NCBI GenBank assembly: GCA_002470695.1 | Contig: DKNM01000123.1 | Span: 58,342-90,345 of the forward strand | Origin: Candidatus Neomicrothrix sp. UBA7388 | Lineage (GTDB): Bacteria > Actinomycetota > Acidimicrobiia > Acidimicrobiales > Poriferisodalaceae | Reading direction: 5' to 3' | DNA: 32,004 nucleotides | Part shown: positions 9,368 through 17,080 of the stretch, piece after piece | Position numbering within the stretch: position 1 is the stretch's first letter | How the letters are laid out: each line of letters begins with the position of its first letter | Position numbers and translations under genes: made by a program | Notes under the pieces: model-generated | The model's input: the letters and a program-made list of their open reading frames with translations, nothing else | Databases searched by the model: none | What the model was told of the DNA's origin: nothing

Positions 9368-10172
9368 TCCTCAAGAAGTCTTCTAAGAATTTCGCCACCC
9401 CATCCTCAAGGTTTGAGTCAGCTACCTCATCTGCAACTGCTTTGGTTGAGGTATGAGCATTAGCAACAGCCACCCCCCAGCCGACGAACTTAAGCATGGC
9501 GTCATCGTTTGGCATGTCGCCGAAAGCGATTATCTGATCCGGGGTGATCTGCCTCTCCTCGCATAAATGTGCAAGTCCGAACGCTTTATCGACTCCCGGT
9601 GGCATCAGTTCTATAAACGGAAGTCCAGCATGCAAAGCATTTGCTCGACCCTGCAATAGTGGAGAAATCAGGTCCAAAATTTCATCGGGCTGCTTGTCAG
9701 GCAAATTGACCAGCAACTTATGGACGCGGTCATCGAGCAAAGGCGCGAGATTGGCAACGCCGCCATCTGCTTCTCTTGAAGCAAGTTCAAGCCACCGAGT
9801 TTCGGCTACGAAGTCGGTACCCATCTCAGCGCAAAAGCTGGCATCGGGATAGATCTCTCGGATTTCTGACACAAGGTCTTGAGCATCCTCAAGATCGAGA
9901 GTCGCGAATTGACGGGTCTCTCCCGTTGCGGCATTGTGCAGCACAGCGCCATTCGCGCAAAGAAGGGTTGTCGGAATACCTGTCTGCTTTGGAATTGAAT
10001 CGCAATATCTAGGCGGACGTCCCGTCGCTACTACGAATTCAACCTGCAATTCAGTTAAGCGGCTCAGTGCAGTTCGAGTCCGTTCGGAGACCTCGCGATC
10101 GTTTCCCAACAAGGTTCCGTCGAAATCTGAAGCGATCATGACGATACTTTTAGGGTCTGGGCGGGGACTCAT
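9360..10172 (-). CDS. HAD-superfamily phosphatase, Cof type
   Basis: A cytosolic Mg-dependent phosphatase of the Cof/YbiV-like HAD subgroup, about 270 residues; such enzymes dephosphorylate small sugar phosphates or cofactors. Motif I is DFDGTLLGN with nucleophile D16 and acid D18. Motif II is VVATGRP, motif III the lysine in GVDKAFGLAHL, and motif IV AFGDMPNDDAML. The long insertion between motifs II and III is the type-II cap typical of the subgroup. ATG 10172 is preferred; an in-frame TTG nine bases upstream is possible, and neither has a good ribosome site. It converges on dapE with an 8-base overlap and diverges from the helicase across a 319-base spacer. The substrate is unknown. Confidence 0.9.
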   Translation of the reverse strand: MSPRPDPKSIVMIASDFDGTLLGNDREVSERTRTALSRLTELQVEFVVATGRPPRYCDSIPKQTGIPTTLLCANGAVLHNAATGETRQFATLDLEDAQDLVSEIREIYPDASFCAEMGTDFVAETRWLELASREADGGVANLAPLLDDRVHKLLVNLPDKQPDEILDLISPLLQGRANALHAGLPFIELMPPGVDKAFGLAHLCEERQITPDQIIAFGDMPNDDAMLKFVGWGVAVANAHTSTKAVADEVADSNLEDGVAKFLEDFLRIR

Positions 10173-10215
10173 GAAAATCAATCTACTGCTGCATAACCCG
10201 AAACTATTGCGACGC

Positions 10216-10480
10216 GGGGCTAGCTAACGAGCTACGCCCCAGACAGCGGCTCTAATACTTTTGGACCGGAGCTGGAATATGATCAAGTTCGGGTGAGGGC
10301 TGTAAATAAAGAGTGAAAGCGCTTGTGACCACCAGTTATCGACGTTCCTAAACCCGTTCTTCCTTCGTCGGCGAGTACCATAAGAAACAAGAAAGATCGC
10401 GGCGTAAGTTGCTGGTCCCCTCCGATAGCCACGGCTGCGTGGCTTACACAACATCGGAATCTTGATGTTTTTCAGATGAA
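10216..10480. other. Hairpin-rich spacer between HAD gene and helicase gene
   Basis: I find no supportable gene in 10173-10491. The spacer carries three inverted repeats. The first, at 10216-10240, is GGGGC/TAGCT with a four-base loop and one bulge. The second, at 10427-10444, is a perfect 7-bp stem AGCCACG/CGTGGCT with loop GCTG. The third is a 5-bp ACATC/GATGT stem just before it runs into TTTTT, ending about 10475. The last two lie 15-65 bases before the helicase TTG and could be part of its mRNA leader, for example a terminator-like attenuator. Genes for RNA helicases often have long structured leaders. This function is inferred. Confidence 0.4.
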
Positions 10481-10491
10481 AGTTTGTCCAT

Positions 10492-11658
10492 TTGACTCCC
10501 ACTTTTGCAGATCTCGGAGTACCCGAAGACCTGATTAGCGTGCTAGCTAAACAAGGAATCGAAAGCCCGTTTGCGATTCAAACCCTCACCATCAGCGACG
10601 CCTTAAAGCGGCGCGACGTTTGCGGTAAAGCCAAAACCGGCTCAGGAAAGACTCTTGCCTTCAGCTTGCCTGCAGTCGCCCATACGGAAAGAAACCAACA
10701 AGGTAAACCAACGACTTTAATGTTGACCCCTACCAGAGAGTTGGCCAATCAAATCTCCGGTGTCGTGGAACCGCTTGCCGATGCGCGAAGCCTCAGGCCC
10801 ATTGCTGTCTACGGCGGAACAAACATCGATAAACAGATTGAGAAAATTACTCAAGGAATCGACATCATTATTGCAACTCCGGGACGGCTTATCGATCTGA
10901 TTGACCGGAAAGCTATCGACGTTGCCCTGGTTGAACGCGTCGTGGTAGATGAAGCCGATCGCATGGCCGATATGGGATTCCTTCCGCAGGTCGAGTGGAT
11001 TCTCAGACATATTGAAGTAGACCACCAAACGATGCTGTTCTCCGCAACCCTGGATGGAGCGGTCGACACAGTAGTAAAGCGTCACCTGCATGACCCTGTC
11101 TTTCATGAAGTAGATGAACAGGAAGTGACAGTTAGCGAAATGGGTCACGTGTTCATGTCCGTTCACAAAATGAACAGGGTGCAAGTGGCAGCGCGAATCA
11201 TCGAGCGCGCAACCAAGACGATGCTTTTCACCCGCACCAAACGCGGCGCGGATCAGCTGGAACGCGAACTTCGAGCTGAGGGAGTTAAAGCAGCAGCGAT
11301 ACACGGTGACCTCCGTCAAAATCAGCGAGAAAAAGCACTCAAGGATTTCAGCAAAGGAACGCTTAAAGCCCTTGTCGCCACTGATGTGGCAGCTCGCGGT
11401 ATCCACGTCGATCACGTCGACGTAGTAGTGCACTACAACCCGGCAGAAGATCACAAGACGTATTTACATCGTTCGGGCCGTACCGCCCGAGCAGGTGCAG
11501 CTGGGACCGCTGTAACAATGTTTCTCTGGGACGAAGAAATTCAAGTACGGCAGCTGCAGCGCCGCTTGGGCCTTAAATTGCCGCTCCATGAAGTATTTTC
11601 CAACGACACCCGACTCGACGACCTTCCCTCGTGGGCGCACCAACAAGTCTCAGACTGA
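10492..11658 (+). CDS. DEAD-box ATP-dependent RNA helicase
   Basis: A short (388-residue) DEAD-box protein, essentially the two RecA-like helicase domains without a C-terminal extension; such proteins remodel RNA during ribosome assembly, decay or cold growth. Motifs in order: Q motif GIESPFAIQ, motif I AKTGSGKT (47-54), PTRELANQ, TPGRL, motif II DEAD (153-156), motif III SAT (184-186). ATDVAARGIHVDHVDVVVHY and motif VI HRSGRTARAG (from H326) follow. The start must be TTG 10492: the frame has a TGA at 10477 and no other start between. No strong Shine-Dalgarno is seen. The 3' end appears to overlap the following methyltransferase gene by 28 bases. Confidence 0.94.
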   Translation: MTPTFADLGVPEDLISVLAKQGIESPFAIQTLTISDALKRRDVCGKAKTGSGKTLAFSLPAVAHTERNQQGKPTTLMLTPTRELANQISGVVEPLADARSLRPIAVYGGTNIDKQIEKITQGIDIIIATPGRLIDLIDRKAIDVALVERVVVDEADRMADMGFLPQVEWILRHIEVDHQTMLFSATLDGAVDTVVKRHLHDPVFHEVDEQEVTVSEMGHVFMSVHKMNRVQVAARIIERATKTMLFTRTKRGADQLERELRAEGVKAAAIHGDLRQNQREKALKDFSKGTLKALVATDVAARGIHVDHVDVVVHYNPAEDHKTYLHRSGRTARAGAAGTAVTMFLWDEEIQVRQLQRRLGLKLPLHEVFSNDTRLDDLPSWAHQQVSD

Positions 11659-13271
11659 AGTCGGAGTTGCTGCCTGGTGGGTTAGATCAGGCGATTAAGC
11701 ACCTTTCTGAACGGATTAGGAGTAACCCCAAAGATAACTTCCTTGAAGATCTAGCTCAGCTAGGTCGATTAAGGCAGGCTTCTATGAGTAATCACCGACG
11801 CAGCGGGGCAGTTTTCACGCCCTACGCGATTGCTGAGGAGATCGTGAAGTTTGTAGACCTTCGCAAAGGCGACACCGTATGCGACCCTGCTGTAGGCCCG
11901 GGAGTTTTCCTGCTTGCGGCTGCGGAGCGAAAGATGCAATTGGGGGAGTCAGTGAGCTCCATTTGTGCAACCTTGCGCGGTGTTGACTTAGACCCGGTAA
12001 GCATCGAAGTGGCCAGAGCCACTCTGCAGTTGTGGGCAGCTTGGCGGGGTGGAGTATGGCCAGAGACCGATCGCTTATTGGTGGGGGACGGCCTGCTAGA
12101 TATTCCTGACGAATGGCACGGAACGTGCGACGTCGTAATAGGAAACCCCCCATACCTAGGACAATTAAAAGCTGAGACGACACGCAGCAAACGTAGAGCT
12201 GAGTTACTACGACAGGAATTCACATCTGTTTACGGAACATATATCGACGAGAGCATGCTTTTTTTGGTCAAAGGAACCGAACTAGCGAGCCCATCGGGGC
12301 GGGTAGCGCTCATTATCCCCGCCTCACTTGCGGGATCGAAATCTACTCAAATAGCGCGAGAGTGGATCGATCGCAAACTCCCTCTCCAAAGCATTTGGGT
12401 CGGTGGTAGGTCAATCTTCGACATCGCCGCAGTTGATGTAGTAGCGCCACTCCTCGCAGGCACAACGCGTGATAACTGCACAGTTATTCTTCGCGACCCA
12501 CCCAGTAGCGTTGAACTTTCAACTCCCGACCCTGGATGTTGGTCCGCGCTGCTTGCCGGCGCCAATGATGTGCCCATCATCGACCTCGATAAAACTTATC
12601 GAGTGAAAGACGTTGCCGCAGTAACTGCGGATTTCCGGGACGCCTATTACTGGTTGGCTGACCGAGTAGTTGAAGGAAGTAGCTCAGACCCGCGACCAAA
12701 ACTTGCAACTGTCGGTCTCATTGACCCGTTCCTCTTTATGCACGGCAAAATCACGAGCCGATTCGCCAAACAGCGCTTTCAATATCCAGTGCTCGAAATT
12801 GAAGGGAATCCGCCGGAGGCATTTCAACGTTGGCTGGACTCCAAAACTGCGCCAAAGCTTTTGGTAGCCACCCAAACTCGCATCGTCGAGTGTTTCGCAG
12901 ACGCACAAGGTCGACTTTTGCCTTCTACGCCTTTGCTCTCAGTTGTCCCGGCCGATGCTGGTGTGCTGTGGCATTTGTTAGCAGCCATTATGTCCCCACC
13001 GGCAGCGGCGTGGCTTATTGCGAACGCTGCTGGTACAGGCTTGAGTGGCGAGACAATTCGAATTAGAGCATCGCTTCTTAGTGATCTCCCACTCCCAGAG
13101 AAATCCCCGGCGTGGGACGAGGGAGCAGCGTTGGCGCAAAAATTGCAGGAAAAACAGTGCCATATCGACGAATTCATCAATTTTGCCGAACTAATGAATC
13201 AGGCCTACAACTCAACGTCCGAAGGCCTTCTGACATGGTGGATTGACCAAATTCAAAAAAAACTGCCTTGA
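11631..13271 (+). CDS. Solo adenine-N6 DNA methyltransferase, Eco57I/TaqI-like
   Basis: A predicted SAM-dependent DNA adenine methylase, up to 546 residues. The SAM motif I is DPAVGPGVF (85-93), motif II-like GVDLDPVSIEVA follows, and the catalytic motif IV is NPPY (172-175, IGNPPYLGQ). The C-terminal half looks like a TaqI-type target-recognition region, with FMHGKITSRFAKQRFQYP and a late block TGLSGETIRIRASLLSDLPLP. The SGAVFTP segment before motif I is typical of Eco57I-like enzymes. GTG 11631 gives a 28-base overlap with the helicase; TTG 11667 and ATG 11784 (which still keeps motif I) are alternatives. No restriction endonuclease is next to it, so it may be an orphan methylase. The recognition site cannot be read. 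Confidence 0.85.
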   Translation: MGAPTSLRLKSELLPGGLDQAIKHLSERIRSNPKDNFLEDLAQLGRLRQASMSNHRRSGAVFTPYAIAEEIVKFVDLRKGDTVCDPAVGPGVFLLAAAERKMQLGESVSSICATLRGVDLDPVSIEVARATLQLWAAWRGGVWPETDRLLVGDGLLDIPDEWHGTCDVVIGNPPYLGQLKAETTRSKRRAELLRQEFTSVYGTYIDESMLFLVKGTELASPSGRVALIIPASLAGSKSTQIAREWIDRKLPLQSIWVGGRSIFDIAAVDVVAPLLAGTTRDNCTVILRDPPSSVELSTPDPGCWSALLAGANDVPIIDLDKTYRVKDVAAVTADFRDAYYWLADRVVEGSSSDPRPKLATVGLIDPFLFMHGKITSRFAKQRFQYPVLEIEGNPPEAFQRWLDSKTAPKLLVATQTRIVECFADAQGRLLPSTPLLSVVPADAGVLWHLLAAIMSPPAAAWLIANAAGTGLSGETIRIRASLLSDLPLPEKSPAWDEGAALAQKLQEKQCHIDEFINFAELMNQAYNSTSEGLLTWWIDQIQKKLP

Positions 13272-13272
13272 C

Positions 13273-13301
13273 CCCTTGGGTAAGGGCTCAGGTAGCCTTT
13301 T
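13273..13301 (+). other. Two mutually exclusive hairpins before metX
   Basis: CCCTT/AAGGG (13273-13286, loop GGGT) and AAGGGCT/AGCCTTT (13282-13300, loop CAGGT, followed by T) share the AAGGG strand, so only one can form. The second looks like a weak intrinsic terminator right after the methyltransferase stop (13269-13271), and the pair lies 23-51 bases before the metX start. Either a simple terminator or a metX attenuator is possible; no known SAM-riboswitch core was recognised. Confidence 0.35.
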
Positions 13302-13323
13302 AAAAGAGGTCGGAGAAGAAGTC

Positions 13324-14526
13324 GTGTCGCAAGATTCCAGTAATCAAAAAAGTCGTGCTGCGAACCCTCCTCCCGCGTCTGGAGCCTGGTTTGAAAATAT
13401 GGACCCCGGCGACCGTCAATTTTTTGACTTGTCCCCCGACAGGCCATTCGTGCTTGAGGGCGGTAGCGAGCTTCTAAAACCGCAAGTCGCTTATCAGACA
13501 TGGGGCAACCTTGATGCTGCCGGCTCGAACGCCGTTCTCGTCTGCCACGCCCTTACGGGCGACTCACATGCGCACGGAGAAGCTGGCCCTGGCCACGCTA
13601 CGCCCGGCTGGTGGAACGACTTCATAGGACCAGGCCGCGCTCTTGACACAGATCGCTTCTTTGTGGTCTGCGCAAACGTCCTCGGTGGTTGCCAAGGAAG
13701 CACCGGACCAGCTTCTATAAATCCAGCTAATGATCAGAGATGGGGCGGCGACTTCCCGGTCGTTACAATCCGAGATGTCGTAAGGTCGCAGAGAGCCCTC
13801 GCCCAACACCTCGGAATCCACCGTTGGATGGCAGTCGTTGGAGGTTCGATGGGTGGAATGCAAGCGCTCGAATGGGCAACCAGTTACCCGAATCGGTGCG
13901 GAGCGTTGGTGATTATCGCTTCCACAGCTGCGGCATCCGCCCAACAGATCGCTTGGAGTCAAGTAGGGAGACAGGCAATTCTCGATGATCCTGCTTATCA
14001 AGCAGGACATTATTACGATTCGGAACCAGGAAATGGACCCCATCTCGGATTAGCGAATGCGCGCCGAATAGCAATGATTCATTATCGAAGTGATGAAGAA
14101 TTTGATCGCCGCTTCGACAGGCATAGCAACGATCCCGTTGAGCCTTTCAGGCTTGAACATAGATTCGATGTTGAGAGTTACCTTGACTACCAGGCGGAAA
14201 AAATCCAGTGGCGCTTTGACGCGAACACCTACCTTATTTTAAACAAGATGATGGACCTTCACGATGTGGGTCGAGGTCGCGGCGGCGTCGAACAGGCTCT
14301 CAAAAGAGTTACCTGCCCGAGCCTGTTAATGAGTGTCCGGACAGACTTCCTTTACCCCCGCCACCAGCAGATACGAGTAGTTAATGGCTTGAAGGGTCGC
14401 GTGCCAGTAGAACACATCGACATTGATAGCGATAATGGCCACGACGGGTTTCTTACTGAACCCGAACAGACCGGCGTGCCCATGGGTGAATTTATTGAGA
14501 AAGTGGCAAAAGGCTCAATAGCGTAG
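13324..14526 (+). CDS. metX: Homoserine O-acetyltransferase MetX
   Basis: Acylates homoserine from acetyl-CoA in the first committed step of methionine synthesis by direct sulfhydrylation. The protein is 400 residues with an alpha/beta-hydrolase fold. The oxyanion and N-terminal motif VCHALTGDSHAHG is followed by GPGRALDTDRFFVVCANVLGGCQGSTGP, nucleophile S175 in VGGSMGGMQALEW, acid D341 in SVRTDFLYP and base H373 in NGHDGFL. GTG 13324 is preferred because GGAGAAG ends close before it (GGAG at 13312-13315). The longer frame from TTG 13243 would overlap the methylase and add family-foreign residues. MetX/HST sequence alone cannot exclude use of succinyl-CoA. metY is not adjacent. The gene converges on the aldo/keto reductase with 19 bases between. 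Confidence 0.94.
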   Translation: MSQDSSNQKSRAANPPPASGAWFENMDPGDRQFFDLSPDRPFVLEGGSELLKPQVAYQTWGNLDAAGSNAVLVCHALTGDSHAHGEAGPGHATPGWWNDFIGPGRALDTDRFFVVCANVLGGCQGSTGPASINPANDQRWGGDFPVVTIRDVVRSQRALAQHLGIHRWMAVVGGSMGGMQALEWATSYPNRCGALVIIASTAAASAQQIAWSQVGRQAILDDPAYQAGHYYDSEPGNGPHLGLANARRIAMIHYRSDEEFDRRFDRHSNDPVEPFRLEHRFDVESYLDYQAEKIQWRFDANTYLILNKMMDLHDVGRGRGGVEQALKRVTCPSLLMSVRTDFLYPRHQQIRVVNGLKGRVPVEHIDIDSDNGHDGFLTEPEQTGVPMGEFIEKVAKGSIA

Positions 14527-14545
14527 CCGCTTCTCAAATTCCGAA

Positions 14546-15484
14546 TTACGCGCTGTCGACATCGAGCATCTCGTCGATTTCGGCTAGATCGGACTCAGAC
14601 AGTAGCCATCCCGAAGAATTTGAGTTGGCAATTACTTGCTCTGCGCTAGTGGCACCAGCTATCACGCTGGGCACGCTGCTGTTGCTTAAAAGCCAACTGA
14701 ACGCTAGCTCGAGTAAAGAACGATCTTGGTTTCTCGCCCATTCTTGAAGTCGATCTGCAGCTGTTAGGTTCCTCTCCGTCAAAAAGAGATCCAAGCGCTC
14801 CTGGGGCCACTCTGCTAACCGGGTGCCCGGACGGGGTCCTTGCGCAGTGACCTTGCCGGTTAACAGTCCAGACTCCAGTGGAAAAAATGGCAACAACTGT
14901 ATGCGGTGGGAACGACAGACATCTAGAACTTCCCGCTCGGGTTCTCGATACAGAAGCGAATACCTATTTTGGACCGTTCTGTAAGGCGTTAACGATTCAC
15001 GGGACGCCACGTCTGCAGCATTATCAAGCCTTTCGGCCTCATAGTTTGAGCAGCCAATCTCTCGAACTTTTCCTGCAAGAATAAGACTGTTAAGAGCTTC
15101 CAAAGTTTCGCGCTCGGGAACTTTGTTATCGGGCGTGTGAATTTGAAAAAGATCAATCCAGTCTGTATCCAGTCTTCGAAGGCTTCGATCCACCGAACGG
15201 CGTACCCACTCGGCGCTGCCTCCTGTCAACCCTTGATCTACATCTCTAAGCCCAAACTTCGTGGCTACAACGATTTGGTCTCGGTGCCCCTTCATTGAAC
15301 GCCCAAGCATCTCCTCGGAAGCGCCAGATCCATATACGTCCGCAGTGTCAAAAAAATTTATGCCGTTGTCCAAGCATGCTGCGAAAATTTTATTTGTTGC
15401 CTCTTGGTCAATTCGAGTCCCAAAGTTGTTGCAGCCAAGTCCGATCTCTGAAACCGTAAGTTCACCAATAACTCTTTGTTGCAC
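14546..15484 (-). CDS. Aldo/keto reductase
   Basis: An NADPH-dependent (beta/alpha)8-barrel reductase of about 312 residues. The catalytic tetrad can be placed in DTADVYGSGASEE (Asp, Tyr), VVATKFG (Lys) and FQIHTPD (His). The C-terminal cofactor motif is VIAGATSAEQV, and the RTVQNRYSLLYREPEREVL and LLPFFPLESGLLTGK blocks are typical of the AKR11/12-like bacterial group. I chose GTG at 15484 because it starts just before VIGELTVSEIGLGCNNFG, where family members begin. The frame extends about 107 codons further upstream, but that part reads antisense to the glycosylase gene and looks unlike any domain. It is divergent from that gene by 38 bases, so the two probably share a promoter region. The substrate is unknown. 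Confidence 0.9.
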   Translation of the reverse strand: MQQRVIGELTVSEIGLGCNNFGTRIDQEATNKIFAACLDNGINFFDTADVYGSGASEEMLGRSMKGHRDQIVVATKFGLRDVDQGLTGGSAEWVRRSVDRSLRRLDTDWIDLFQIHTPDNKVPERETLEALNSLILAGKVREIGCSNYEAERLDNAADVASRESLTPYRTVQNRYSLLYREPEREVLDVCRSHRIQLLPFFPLESGLLTGKVTAQGPRPGTRLAEWPQERLDLFLTERNLTAADRLQEWARNQDRSLLELAFSWLLSNSSVPSVIAGATSAEQVIANSNSSGWLLSESDLAEIDEMLDVDSA

Positions 15485-15522
15485 AACCGGATCATAGAGG
15501 TCTTCAGCGCTACGGTCATAGC

Positions 15523-16302
15523 GTGCCGGAGCTGATCGAGGTTGAAACGTATCGCCAAGCCGCCTCTGAGGCGTTACATAGAACCGTGTCCGGAGTCGAC
15601 GCTTTTCATGATTCGTATGTCCGCAGTAGTGGGGGAGTGTCTCGTCTGCGATCCTCGCTACTGCACAATGAGCTATCGGCAGTGGAGCGAATCGGCAAGT
15701 TACTCGTTCTGCGGATTGGAGGCACTTCAGTTGGCGTTCGATTCGGAATGACCGGCCGTCTGGTCGTGGATGGACAAGTATCGATAGCCGAGCTTCTCTA
15801 CACAACCAACGAAATCAAAAAAAGCCACATTCGTTTCGTGGTGACCTTTGAAGAAGGAGGTGACTTGGCAATCGTAGATCCGAGAAGCTTTGGCAGCGTG
15901 GAGCTGGGATTCGAAACAAGTCGACTAGGTATAGACGCCTTGAAGTTAACTCCCAATGTTATGGCGACCCTTCTGAATGGGAGTAAGGGAACGCTTAAAT
16001 CGATCCTTCTAAATCAATCCAAAATATCTGGGCTAGGTAACTTGCTTTGCGACGAAGTCTTATGGCGGGCAGGTATTTCCCCCTTAAGAATAGGCAACTC
16101 GATCAATGAGATCGAAATATTGCGGCTAAGCGAAGTCATCTTAAAAACGATTTCGGAGCTTTCCGCACGCGGTGGCTCTCACATGGGCGATCTGCAGTCG
16201 CAACGCCGGACAGGAGGTATCTGCCCGATAGATGGAGCGCCCCTTCTTCGCCAGGTCGTAGCGGGTCGAACAACCTGGTGGTGTCCTGCCCACCAGAGTT
16301 AG
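15523..16302 (+). CDS. Fpg/Nei-family DNA glycosylase with altered zinc finger
   Basis: A base-excision repair glycosylase/AP lyase of 259 residues. It starts MPELIEVE: after Met removal the N-terminal Pro is the catalytic nucleophile and the next Glu the helper acid, so GTG 15523 is fixed. Further family marks are K59 (IGKLLVL), FGMTGRL, DPRSFG and the helix-two-turn-helix ILLNQSKISGLGNLLCDEVLWRAG. The C-terminal zinc-finger hairpin keeps the conserved GRTT arginine and the spacing of Fpg fingers. Two of the four ligand positions differ: C234-x2-D237-x16-C254-x2-H257 instead of four cysteines. It may still bind zinc through Cys/Asp/Cys/His, or be one of the Nei2-like actinobacterial variants. 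Substrate preference (8-oxoG or oxidised pyrimidines) is not predictable here. Confidence 0.9.
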   Translation: MPELIEVETYRQAASEALHRTVSGVDAFHDSYVRSSGGVSRLRSSLLHNELSAVERIGKLLVLRIGGTSVGVRFGMTGRLVVDGQVSIAELLYTTNEIKKSHIRFVVTFEEGGDLAIVDPRSFGSVELGFETSRLGIDALKLTPNVMATLLNGSKGTLKSILLNQSKISGLGNLLCDEVLWRAGISPLRIGNSINEIEILRLSEVILKTISELSARGGSHMGDLQSQRRTGGICPIDGAPLLRQVVAGRTTWWCPAHQS

Positions 16303-16325
16303 AGCAGGATAGATACGCTACGGGA

Positions 16326-16625
16326 GTGTCCCAATTCGACTTATTTGCTCAGAACTCGCAAAATGCGGTCGGGACTGGTGCTCAAAAGTGGTGGTTCGTT
16401 GTCGCTGCCCTGTTCCTTATCTCTCTGTTCTTTTTGGCGCTGTTTATTAAAGTTTGGCGCAAGACGCTACCGCCGGCACGAGCTCCTTACCTTCCACCGG
16501 ATTTAGTTTTCGTTGCGGAGGCTAATGAATTAATTGAAGAGCAGCAGGAAAATGCTGCACGTGAAGTAGAGCCGGGACTAGGTTCGGGCGATGGCCGATG
16601 GATTCAACCCCCAAGAAATGATTAA
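16326..16625 (+). CDS. Small single-pass membrane protein, unknown function
   Basis: About 99 residues. A short polar N-terminus is followed by one clear membrane segment near residues 22-42 (WWFVVAALFLISLFFLALFI), then a basic stop-transfer KVWRK, a proline-rich stretch and an acidic, glutamine-rich tail. No known domain is recognised. GTG 16326 gives a start VSQFDLFAQ that reads as a natural N-terminus. A frame from GTG 16278 would overlap the glycosylase by 25 bases and add residues that look like its shadow. The 3' end overlaps the next small gene by 35 bases, which suggests joint expression. Confidence 0.6.
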   Translation: MSQFDLFAQNSQNAVGTGAQKWWFVVAALFLISLFFLALFIKVWRKTLPPARAPYLPPDLVFVAEANELIEEQQENAAREVEPGLGSGDGRWIQPPRND

Positions 16626-16815
16626 ACGATTTCAAGAGAGAGCAGACGCCGTCAAAAAACGCAACTTACCTGCTGTAGGCGGAGAAGAACGTCGCCTATT
16701 TATTGAGCAAGCAGAACGCGATTTCATGGATTTCTCTATCATTGCCGATGCATCAGTAACCATGGATGACGGAATTTTGACGATGAGTATCGATCTTCGC
16801 CCGCCGGAGAGCTAG
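16591..16815 (+). CDS. Small conserved-looking cytosolic protein, unknown function
   Basis: A soluble 74-residue protein: a charged helical first half (MIKRFQERADAVKKRN, then EERRLFIEQAERDFMDF) and a short beta-like end (ADASVTMDDGILTMSIDLRPPE). No family is recognised. The start is ATG 16591, inside the end of the preceding membrane-protein gene. The ribosome site is weak (AGG about nine bases ahead), which fits coupling to the upstream gene. It ends 55 bases before tRNA-Gly. Confidence 0.6.
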   Translation: MADGFNPQEMIKRFQERADAVKKRNLPAVGGEERRLFIEQAERDFMDFSIIADASVTMDDGILTMSIDLRPPES

Positions 16816-16831
16816 AAGATCCTAGGATCGG

Positions 16832-16859
16832 TTGAGCGTGACGTTTGGCTTGGTACAGT
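16832..16859 (+). promoter_or_regulatory. Putative promoter of tRNA-Gly
   Basis: TTGAGC (16832-16837) and TACAGT (16854-16859) with a 16-base spacer resemble a housekeeping sigma-factor promoter. They lie 11 bases before the mature tRNA 5' end. This is sequence resemblance only. Confidence 0.4.
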
Positions 16860-16870
16860 GACGCATTGCT

Positions 16871-16944
16871 GCGGATGTAGCTCAGTTGGCTAGAGCGCAA
16901 CCTTGCCAAGGTTGAGGTCGCCGGTTCGAATCCGGTCATCCGCT
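16871..16944 (+). tRNA. tRNA-Gly (GCC)
   Basis: The cloverleaf closes: acceptor GCGGATG pairs with CATCCGC at 16937-16943, the anticodon stem CAACC/GGTTG encloses loop TTGCCAA with anticodon GCC at 16905-16907, and the T arm has GGTTCGAATCC. The discriminator base is T16944, followed by an encoded CCA (16945-16947), unlike the two other tRNAs in the window. Confidence 0.97.
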
Positions 16945-16950
16945 CCAAAG

Positions 16951-16981
16951 ATTGCCCCCAATCGATGTGATTGGGGGCAAT
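16951..16981 (+). terminator. Intrinsic terminator after tRNA-Gly
   Basis: A perfect 13-bp stem (16951-16963 with 16969-16981, core TTGCCCCCAAT) with a five-base loop GATGT and a T-rich tail TTGTTATTG. It begins four bases after the tRNA CCA end. Confidence 0.88.
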
Positions 16982-17080
16982 TGTTATTGCGATGACAAGA
17001 GAATCTGGAAAAGGACTTAACAGCGTGTAGTGTCAATAGTGCTGTTGGGAAAGCCCTAAAGCATTGCCTGAGGAGGCCCA

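Noticed and set aside
10224..10502. Reverse 92-codon frame upstream of the helicase
   Set aside because: Covers the helicase start and hairpins, no family resemblance and no ribosome site.
15485..15805. 107-codon N-terminal extension of the aldo/keto reductase frame
   Set aside because: It is antisense to the start of the glycosylase gene; the AKR domain begins right after GTG 15484.
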